Below, in pieces: positions 54,311 to 61,263 of a stretch of DNA of 64,000 bases. The position numbers and the translations under genes are program-made. This DNA comes from UBA60 sp964587885 (lineage in GTDB: Archaea > Thermoplasmatota > Poseidoniia > Poseidoniales > Poseidoniaceae): the NCBI GenBank assembly GCA_964587885.1, contig CAZPME010000002.1, positions 1 through 64,000 of the forward strand, read 5' to 3'. A model generated the notes under the pieces. The model was not told the DNA's origin. It saw only the letters and a program-made list of their open reading frames with translations, and made no database searches. Position 1 is the first letter of the stretch; each line of letters begins with the position of its first letter.

Positions 54311-55651
54311 TCACAGGATTTCCATTGGGTGTTCAAGCATGCGCTTTATTGCTTGTACAAGGGCCGCACCATCGGCACCATCAATGACCCGGTGGTCAAA
54401 TGATGAAGATAAATTCATGATCCTTCGAATGACAATTTTTCCATCTCTCACAACTGCACGCTCGACTGCACTATGGACACCTAGAATTCCCACTTCGGGT
54501 GCGTTGATAATCGGAGTTGCTCCAGTTCCACCGTCACGTCCTAGGCTGGTAATTGTGAAAGTTGAGCCGGTTAAATCTTCCAAATCAGCACTTCCATCGC
54601 GGGCGGCGCTAGAAACTCGAATCAATTCAGTGCCAACTTCCCAGATATTTTTGGCTTCAACATGTTTGACTACAGGCACGTAAAGTCCGCGTTCGGTTTG
54701 CGTGGCGATGCCGATATTGATTGCATCGTGTTGGCGCATTATTTCGGCCTCGTCATCATAACGCGAGTTAAGTTTCCCGTGGCCGTTTTGGAACGCCTTT
54801 ACCAGCGCTCGCATGATGAATGAAAGATAGGTGAGTTTGGGCTGGTCGCCGGTACGATTTGCATTCATCCACTGGCGAAGTAATTCTAGATCGGTGACAT
54901 CTACTTCGTCGAAATAGGAGAAATGTGGAATTGTGGTGTAAGACTTTACCATCTGCTCAGCAATCTTTCGACGCAATCCACGTACAGGATGTTCGGTTAT
55001 TCCATCCTTGGATTTCCCCGCAGGTGAAATACTAATTCCACCGCTGGCGGCAGCCTCAACATGAACTGTAAGGTCATCTTTGGAAATGCGTCCAGCAGGT
55101 CCAGAACCGCTGACCATGGCTAAGTCGATGCCCTGTTCTCGGGCGGATTTTCGGACTGCGGGAGAGGCCAAAACTTTGCCACTATTTTGCACTGGCGTTG
55201 CTGCAACTGGGGCAGCAGGAGAAGGTTGGGCGACTTCAACAGGCTCTGGTGTCGGGGTGGGCTCGGGCTCTGCTTCAGACTCAGTTTCATCGTCATGCTC
55301 CTCATCTATGTTTGATTCTTCTTCATCTTGAGCCGAATCATCCTCGGATTCCACCTCTTCTTGGTCACTTGAATCAGCGTCGATTGCCGCTTCACTGGCG
55401 TTACCTTCACCCTCAACTTCAAATTCTATACATACGGAGCCTACGGCGATAATTTCGCCGACACCGGCAGATTGGCTGAGGACCTTTCCATCGACAGGAC
55501 TGGGAATTTCAACTGTCGCTTTATCGGTCATCACCGAAACGATTGGGTCGTCTTCCTTGACCTCATCTCCGATTGAGACCATCCATTCGACGACCTCTCC
55601 TTCGACAACTCCCTCTCCAATATCCGGTAGTTTGAATGCAAATATTCCCAT
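54311..55651 (-). CDS. 2-oxoacid dehydrogenase E2 (dihydrolipoyl acyltransferase)
   Basis: A 446-residue protein. The lipoyl domain spans about 1-80 with Lys44 in MTDKATVEIPSP. A long acidic linker (about 85-155) follows, then a peripheral subunit-binding domain (LASPAVRKSAREQGIDL). The catalytic domain ends with FDHRVIDGADGA, in which His420 and Asp424 match the HxxxDG active site. It transfers the acyl group to CoA. AGGAGG precedes the ATG. The neighbouring E1 genes point to a branched-chain-type substrate. Confidence 0.95.
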   Translation of the reverse strand: MGIFAFKLPDIGEGVVEGEVVEWMVSIGDEVKEDDPIVSVMTDKATVEIPSPVDGKVLSQSAGVGEIIAVGSVCIEFEVEGEGNASEAAIDADSSDQEEVESEDDSAQDEEESNIDEEHDDETESEAEPEPTPTPEPVEVAQPSPAAPVAATPVQNSGKVLASPAVRKSAREQGIDLAMVSGSGPAGRISKDDLTVHVEAAASGGISISPAGKSKDGITEHPVRGLRRKIAEQMVKSYTTIPHFSYFDEVDVTDLELLRQWMNANRTGDQPKLTYLSFIMRALVKAFQNGHGKLNSRYDDEAEIMRQHDAINIGIATQTERGLYVPVVKHVEAKNIWEVGTELIRVSSAARDGSADLEDLTGSTFTITSLGRDGGTGATPIINAPEVGILGVHSAVERAVVRDGKIVIRRIMNLSSSFDHRVIDGADGAALVQAIKRMLEHPMEIL

Positions 55652-55653
55652 TT

Positions 55654-56664
55654 CTATTCCTCCTGCGTCCTCTTGATAGCATCACTAACGCGCTTTGGAC
55701 TTGGCATGTAATCCCACTCGGTTGTGTGAGGGAAGGGTGTATCCCATCCGGTAACTCTCTGGATTGGTGCTTCGAGACTGTAAAAACAGCGTTCCTGAAT
55801 ACTGGCTGACATTTCAGCCCCAAAACCACTGGTTTTCGGTGCTTCATGAACGATGACACAACGCCCGGTTTTCTCGACTGAATTGACTACAGCATCACGG
55901 TCCCAAGGTACCAATGTTTGTAGGTCGATTAAGTCACATGAAAGCCCGCTCTCTTCAATACCTCTTTGTGCGACATGGACCATTGCCCCCCAAGCAATTA
56001 CCGTGCAGTCCTTGCCTTCAAGAACCACATCGGCTTGCTCAAGTGGGATGTTATAGTATTCTTCTGGAACTTCCCCTGTAGGGTGGTCATTCCAAGTTGG
56101 CACATTATGTGGGTCGCCATAAAATGGGCCACGGTAGCAGCGCTTTGGCTCAAAGAATATTACTGGATCATTACATTCTATCGCTGAGGTCAATAATCCC
56201 TTAGCATTGTAGGGATTTGAGCAGTAGACAACTTTCAATCCAGGAGTATGGGTGAATTGTGCTTCTGGAGATTGACTGTGGTGGTGCCCGCCTTTGATAC
56301 CGCCACCGGCAGGAGTACGGAATGTTACCGGAGTTGAAAATTCACCACCGCTACGGTGGCGTATTTTGGCGATTTCGTTAACGATTTGGTCATAGGCGGG
56401 GAAAATGTAGTCGGCGAATTGGATTTCAGCAACAGGCCGCAGCCCATTCAGTCCCATTCCCATGGCGATAGCACCTATTCCGCCTTCGGCCAAGGGGGCA
56501 TCGAAAACTCGATGCGGTCCATATTTCTCTTGCAGGCCATCGGTGACACGAAAAACTCCACCGAAATAGCCGACATCTTCACCGAAAATTAAGACATTTT
56601 CATCGCGCTGAAGTTGCAAGTCGAGGGCGCTGTTAAGCGCTTGTATCATGTTCATTTTCGCCAT
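55654..56664 (-). CDS. Branched-chain-type 2-oxoacid dehydrogenase E1 beta
   Basis: A 336-residue transketolase-fold subunit: IFGEDVGYFGGVFRVTDGL, RVFDAPLAEGGIGAIAMG, EIQFADYIFPAYDQIVNE and HHHSQSPEAQFTHTPGLKV. The HSQSPE text and GGVFR block resemble eukaryotic BCKDHB more than PDHB. It forms the E1 heterotetramer with the product of the adjacent upstream gene. The genes are four bases apart. Confidence 0.93.
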   Translation of the reverse strand: MAKMNMIQALNSALDLQLQRDENVLIFGEDVGYFGGVFRVTDGLQEKYGPHRVFDAPLAEGGIGAIAMGMGLNGLRPVAEIQFADYIFPAYDQIVNEIAKIRHRSGGEFSTPVTFRTPAGGGIKGGHHHSQSPEAQFTHTPGLKVVYCSNPYNAKGLLTSAIECNDPVIFFEPKRCYRGPFYGDPHNVPTWNDHPTGEVPEEYYNIPLEQADVVLEGKDCTVIAWGAMVHVAQRGIEESGLSCDLIDLQTLVPWDRDAVVNSVEKTGRCVIVHEAPKTSGFGAEMSASIQERCFYSLEAPIQRVTGWDTPFPHTTEWDYMPSPKRVSDAIKRTQEE

Positions 56665-56668
56665 GAAA

Positions 56669-57910
56669 TCACTTCCCTAACTCCTCACGCTGTTCTTGCA
56701 CATGCCACGGTACTTCCTCGTATACTTCGGTAAAAATCGTCGATGCTGGGGGGTAAGGTCCGCTGGCTAAGTCACCAAACTTGACTGCTTCTTTGTAAGC
56801 CGCCATTACTTCGTCGTCAATTAATTCTGTCAACTTCTGGTGCTTTGCTTCACTCCATTTCCCGGATTTAATGAGACATTTCTTGAGCCGATCAATTGGG
56901 TCTCCTCCCGGCCAACTTTCAAATTCGTCATTTGGTCGATAACGACTTGGGTCATCACTACTAGAGTGGGCTCCAGCTCGATAGGTGTATACTTCAATGA
57001 AGGTCGGTCCTGCTCCAGAACGTGCCCTCTCCCGCGCCCATTTTGTCACCGAGTAAAGGGCGAGAAAATCGTTTCCATCTACTCGGAATGATGGGATGTC
57101 GTAAGGGATGCCGCGCTCAGCAAATGTAGCACCACCTGTGGCCAGATTAGCATGGGTCGAAATAGCCCATTGATTGTTAACAACGTTGAGAATAATTGGC
57201 GGTTTGAATACACTAGCAAAATTTAGCCCATAGTGGAAGTCACCTTGAGCGCTTGTTCCATCCCCAAGCCATGTGATTGTCGCTTGGTCATCACCCTTGT
57301 AGGCGCTAGCCATTGCAACTCCAACCGCCTGTGAAAATTGAGTTCCAACAGGGCTTGAAATTGAAATAAAGTGGCCTTCTTTCCAAGTATAGTGCACTGG
57401 CATTTGTCGGCCGCGCACATTATCTTCAGTATTGCCGATACAGTGGCAAATCATACTCACCATGTCGCGGCCACGCACAAACTGCGCACCTGGTTGCCGG
57501 TAAGAGGGAAAAATCCAGTCAGTATCATCGAGAGCCATCGTTTGTGCAATCGCGATTGCTTCTTCGCCAAATGACCGCATATAGAACGACAACTTTCCTG
57601 TTCGTTGCATCTTCATCATCCGGTCGTCGAAAATCCGTAGGCGCATCATGTAACCTAAGCCCAGCAGCATCTCTTCGACCGACAATTCGGGGTCCCATTC
57701 GCCGCTGGCAACATCATCATCATCGATCACTCGAATCAATCCCGCTGCATGGGATACGGTATCTTGTGCGGTACAGGTGCTTGGTTCAGGACGATTGAGG
57801 TCCTGCGGTTTCTGTGAAAAAGCCTTGCCAAAATCAGCGGAATCTCCTGGTCTAAAAGGAGCAGTTGGAATGGTATAAGGGGCTGTAGTTGCGTAGGTCC
57901 TCTCACTCAT
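56669..57910 (-). CDS. Branched-chain-type 2-oxoacid dehydrogenase E1 alpha
   Basis: A 413-residue thiamine-diphosphate enzyme. The TPP motif runs from GDG at 216-218 to NN at 245-246. A YRAGAHSSSDDPSRYRP segment resembles the BCKDHA phosphorylation-loop region. The N-terminal ~70 residues are an additional proline-rich extension. It decarboxylates a 2-oxoacid and passes the acyl group to E2-bound lipoate. GGTGA precedes the ATG. Substrate preference (branched chain, pyruvate or both) is inferred from motif similarity only. Confidence 0.93.
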   Translation of the reverse strand: MSERTYATTAPYTIPTAPFRPGDSADFGKAFSQKPQDLNRPEPSTCTAQDTVSHAAGLIRVIDDDDVASGEWDPELSVEEMLLGLGYMMRLRIFDDRMMKMQRTGKLSFYMRSFGEEAIAIAQTMALDDTDWIFPSYRQPGAQFVRGRDMVSMICHCIGNTEDNVRGRQMPVHYTWKEGHFISISSPVGTQFSQAVGVAMASAYKGDDQATITWLGDGTSAQGDFHYGLNFASVFKPPIILNVVNNQWAISTHANLATGGATFAERGIPYDIPSFRVDGNDFLALYSVTKWARERARSGAGPTFIEVYTYRAGAHSSSDDPSRYRPNDEFESWPGGDPIDRLKKCLIKSGKWSEAKHQKLTELIDDEVMAAYKEAVKFGDLASGPYPPASTIFTEVYEEVPWHVQEQREELGK

Positions 57911-57934
57911 ATTTTCACCTAATCTATTTCTGTT

Positions 57935-58915
57935 CTAAGCGTTGTCGGGCATTTGCTCTGCAATCTTAGCACGTGCTTTATGCAATAATTCGCCGGCATG
58001 ATAGGAAGAGCGAACCAAAGGACCGCAAGCCGAGGCGAGAAAACCAAGATGCTCAATTTCCACTTCCCAAGTGGCAAATTGTTCTGGTTCCGGAAATCTA
58101 TCAACCGGTAAATGACGAGCCGATGGAGCGAGATATTGGCCAATGGTCACAAGGTCAACATTAGCCTCTCTTAGCAGTGCGAGAGTAGAACTGATTTCTT
58201 CATCACTCTCACCCAACCCTACCATTATAGAAGATTTAGTTAGGATATCGGGTCGAAGGATCTTGGCAGTACGCAAGATTTCGATAGATTGACTAAACGA
58301 TGCTCTATGGTCGCGTACTAATTTATCGAGGCGCGGCACACATTCGACATTGTGAGCAAATACATCGATGTATAGCCCATCGAGAAGCGCGGCTAAATCT
58401 TCCATATCACCAGCCAAATCAGAACACAGTAATTCCAATGTTACATTTGGACTACGTTTGTGCACCGCTTCAAGACAACTGCGATAGTGGCCGGCGCCAC
58501 TATCGGATAAATCGTCGCGATTTACCACAGTAATTACAGCGTGCTTTAGATTCATTAATTCAACCGCAGTAGCAAGGTTTTCTGGTTCTTCTGCATCGAG
58601 TGGCGGTGGGCTTTTTATCGAGCCGACAGCACAAAATTTGCATCCACGAGTGCACTCTTGTCCGGCGATCATGAAAGTAGCATCTCCGGCCGTCCAGCAT
58701 TCGTGGATATTTGGGCAACGTGCTTCTTGGCAAACTGTATGCAATGAATGTCCGGATATTGCATCTCGAGTGCTATTGTATGCAGCCAATTGCTCACCAC
58801 TAGGTAAGGTGGTGCGGAACCATGCAGGCAAACGCTTGCGCACATTACCATAGCGTTGATGGTCGGCAGAAGCACCTCCATTTGACTCGGCCATCGGCAG
58901 GCTATTCTGGGTCAT
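57935..58915 (-). CDS. lipA: Lipoyl synthase
   Basis: A 326-residue radical-SAM enzyme. The auxiliary cluster motif is C62-x4-C67-x5-C73 (CQEARCPNIHEC) and the radical-SAM motif C88-x3-C92-x2-C95 (CTRGCKFC). It inserts two sulfurs into protein-bound octanoyl groups. It is the first gene of the operon with the lipoyl-dependent complex. ATG 58915 is preferred; a further in-frame start at 58951 adds a non-conserved leader. LipB, the partner transferase, is at 37820. Confidence 0.96.
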   Translation of the reverse strand: MTQNSLPMAESNGGASADHQRYGNVRKRLPAWFRTTLPSGEQLAAYNSTRDAISGHSLHTVCQEARCPNIHECWTAGDATFMIAGQECTRGCKFCAVGSIKSPPPLDAEEPENLATAVELMNLKHAVITVVNRDDLSDSGAGHYRSCLEAVHKRSPNVTLELLCSDLAGDMEDLAALLDGLYIDVFAHNVECVPRLDKLVRDHRASFSQSIEILRTAKILRPDILTKSSIMVGLGESDEEISSTLALLREANVDLVTIGQYLAPSARHLPVDRFPEPEQFATWEVEIEHLGFLASACGPLVRSSYHAGELLHKARAKIAEQMPDNA

Positions 58916-59025
58916 AACACAGTCCCTCAAAATGAGGCTGAAGTAGGTCACGCAATAATGTTAGCCTCTGTGTAACGTTGTAGTTACGTGCGCCAATTCA
59001 AGAATATTAGCCTCTTCCTCATGGT

Positions 59026-59802
59026 ATGGTCGCGGATGAAACCGGCGAATTTCCGTCACCCACAAAGGTCGCATTTGTGACCGGTGGCGGCAAAAGAATC
59101 GGCGCGCGAATCTGTCATTTTCTAGCCGAAAATGGTTTTGCAATCATAGTCCATGCACATCGTTCTATAGTGGAATCACAGGAATTATCTTCTTCAATAA
59201 ATGAGTTTGGTGGGCGTGCGATAACGGTATCTGCAGATCTTGGCAATAGCCAAGAAATATCCCGTCTTATCGACCAAGTCCTTACCTGTGATTTACTGAA
59301 TGAATTTGATGGCCTTAGCCTGCTCGTCAATTCTGCCTCTCGTTTTATCGATACGACTGGACTTAGCGCCGAAGATAAGTCTGTTGCAGTCAGAAATATG
59401 AATGCCTTGCATGTAGAAGCACCACAACAATTGTCTGAGGGTTTATTCGATTCGTTAGTTCAAGGCAAGGGTAGTATAATCAATATCGTCGATGCACTAC
59501 TACATCGCCAATCCATTGGCTATCGCGACTACAGTATTTCCAAGCAAAAACTTGTTGCGCAAACTAAAGTTTTAGCCGCTAATTTCGCACCGAGTGTTCG
59601 TGTCAATGGTATTGGTCCCGGGGCAATTCTGCCGAGTCCATCTGAGCAGGATAAAATTGAATCAATTGCTAAAAGCATACCATTAGGGCGCTGGGGAGAT
59701 CCACTAGATGTCGCGTCAACAGTGCTTTTTCTCGCCACCAATGAATATATTACCGGACAAATAATCAATGTTGATGGCGGACTTTCCCTTTCTCAAAATT
59801 AG
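59026..59802 (+). CDS. SDR family, pteridine reductase/FolM-like
   Basis: A 258-residue short-chain dehydrogenase. The cofactor motif is TGGGKRIG at about 19-26, where the Arg after Lys matches NADPH-dependent pteridine reductases (PTR1/FolM) rather than the usual TGxxxGIG. HAHRS follows the second strand. Catalytic Tyr169 and Lys173 are in YSISK. A PLGRWGDPLDVASTVLFLA C-terminal segment is also typical of that subgroup. It could reduce dihydropterin or dihydrofolate. Other SDR substrates cannot be excluded. It is convergent with the NifS-like gene. Confidence 0.88.
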   Translation: MVADETGEFPSPTKVAFVTGGGKRIGARICHFLAENGFAIIVHAHRSIVESQELSSSINEFGGRAITVSADLGNSQEISRLIDQVLTCDLLNEFDGLSLLVNSASRFIDTTGLSAEDKSVAVRNMNALHVEAPQQLSEGLFDSLVQGKGSIINIVDALLHRQSIGYRDYSISKQKLVAQTKVLAANFAPSVRVNGIGPGAILPSPSEQDKIESIAKSIPLGRWGDPLDVASTVLFLATNEYITGQIINVDGGLSLSQN

Positions 59803-59823
59803 AAGATGTTTAATTCCACCTAA

Positions 59824-60954
59824 TCATTTTGTAAGTGTTGAGTAAGATTGCTCCAATATCGCTACTCCTTTGTGGATATCAGCGACTGTTGTTGCCGGAT
59901 TTATACTGATGCGAATGGTCGAAAGTGCATTTTCGTTTGAAATTCCCATTGCTGATAATACATGACTTGCCTTTCCAGCTGATGCTGTGCAACCACTACT
60001 GGGGGAGATTAGCAATCCGTTGATTCCGCATTCAACCACCAAAGGTTCTGCGCTGACCCCATCCATACACAGATTGATTATCCCTTCTACACACATTTCG
60101 GGGCTAACAGTCCAACATCGCTTACCCAACTTAGATTTTGTAATTGCATCGATAAGTTCTGTGGTTATTCCGGCCTTCCAACTAACTAATTCACATGTAG
60201 CGCCGAGGCCGGCGATTTGTGCGTTTGCAAGATTAGGGGTGTCTAGAGGTGCAGAACCATCACCGCCAAGGATTGACGGAATAATGCGTGAACCCGCTTT
60301 CAAAATAAGAACGCCACATCCCATCGGGCCTGCGATACTTTTTGCTTCAAAGGATAGGCTATCAATTCCTAAATCTGCGAAATTAAATTCGAATCGGCCG
60401 AATGCTGCGCGGGCATTACAATGAATTATTGCCTGTGGGGAGTTGTTTCGGACCAATTTCACCAACTGTTCAATTGGTTGAATTGCCCCGGTCTCTTCAT
60501 TCGCAAGATGGCAGGAAACCAATTTGGTTGCTGGGCCAAGTATCTGTTCTGCCGCGGTTAAATCTAACACTCCCTCGCCATCAATTTGCAAGATATCTAA
60601 ATCCCAACCATGCTTTTCTATTGCTCGAGCGCTGTTTAGGCAAGACAACGAATCACTAGCCATTATTGCCATCCTACCATTTACATCGTCTTTGTTTATG
60701 CTTCTTGCAAAGCCTTTCAAAGCAATATTATCGGCTTGAGCACAACTTCCTGTGAAAATAACTTCTTCAGAATTACACCCTATTCTTTGTGTAATTTGTG
60801 AGCGAACTTTGGCATGTAGATTCGCCGTCGCTTGTCCCAACGGGTGAAGGCTTGTAGGGCTAGAATTGAGGCTCAACCAAGGCTCCATCACCGCCATAAC
60901 TCGCGAATCCACCTCGGAGGTCGCCAATCCATCGAAGTTGACCAGGTCGGTCAT
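59824..60954 (-). CDS. NifS/IscS-like class V aminotransferase, altered PLP site
   Basis: About 376 residues aligning well with IscS-type cysteine desulfurases. The active-site Cys loop is kept (SSGCTASAGKASHVL, correctly spaced from SHVL). But in an ungapped alignment the Schiff-base Lys position is Ser: SFEAKSIAGPMG against SFSGHKIYGPKG. The only nearby Lys is shifted by one. The PLP-pairing Asp is Asn (IIHCNARA against HVDATQ), the stacking His of EHKAV is absent, and NNEIG is NEETG. It may be a pseudoenzyme, or use the shifted Lys. ATG 60954 starts the conserved part; 60990 is an alternative. Confidence 0.85.
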   Translation of the reverse strand: MTDLVNFDGLATSEVDSRVMAVMEPWLSLNSSPTSLHPLGQATANLHAKVRSQITQRIGCNSEEVIFTGSCAQADNIALKGFARSINKDDVNGRMAIMASDSLSCLNSARAIEKHGWDLDILQIDGEGVLDLTAAEQILGPATKLVSCHLANEETGAIQPIEQLVKLVRNNSPQAIIHCNARAAFGRFEFNFADLGIDSLSFEAKSIAGPMGCGVLILKAGSRIIPSILGGDGSAPLDTPNLANAQIAGLGATCELVSWKAGITTELIDAITKSKLGKRCWTVSPEMCVEGIINLCMDGVSAEPLVVECGINGLLISPSSGCTASAGKASHVLSAMGISNENALSTIRISINPATTVADIHKGVAILEQSYSTLTK

Positions 60955-61050
60955 GGTTGTTGGGAGTGGGGCTCGGACTTGAGTTTTCACTACAGTTCTG
61001 CTGTTAGTTTATGCCAATATTTTGCCCGAATGCTATATTTTGATTTGGAA

Positions 61051-61134
61051 TGCAGAGAGTGGGATTTGAACCCACGAACGTGTAACGACCGGAACTTAAC
61101 TCCGGCGCCTTTGACCAAGCTCAGCCATCTCTGC
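61051..61134 (-). tRNA. tRNA-Leu (anticodon UAA)
   Basis: On the minus strand the 7-bp acceptor stem GCAGAGA pairs with TCTCTGC. The D arm is GGCTGAGC. The anticodon stem CCGGA/TCCGG carries loop GTTAAGT, giving UAA for codon UUA. A long variable arm (TCGTTACACG) marks it as class II, and the T arm is GTGGGTTCAAATCCCAC. Discriminator base is A. CCA is not encoded. No intron is seen. Confidence 0.95.
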
Positions 61135-61243
61135 GGCCCACCCGAGTTTCCCATCTGCTTTCAATCGGTCGGCGGTTGAGTATGGTTCGATTATTGATGC
61201 AAGGCTCGCCACAAAACGCAAACCGTTTAATGGGCGAAAGGCA

Positions 61244-61262
61244 GGCCTCACATAGTGAGGCC
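61244..61262 (+). promoter_or_regulatory. Hairpin just before the secreted-protein gene
   Basis: GGCCTCAC-ATA-GTGAGGCC is a perfect 8-bp stem with a 3-base loop, ending one base before the ATG at 61264. If that ATG is used the stem could hinder ribosome access; a GTG at 61297 or 61300 would be free of it. Alternatively it is a DNA-level operator between the divergent tRNA and protein genes. Confidence 0.4.
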
Positions 61263-61263
61263 G

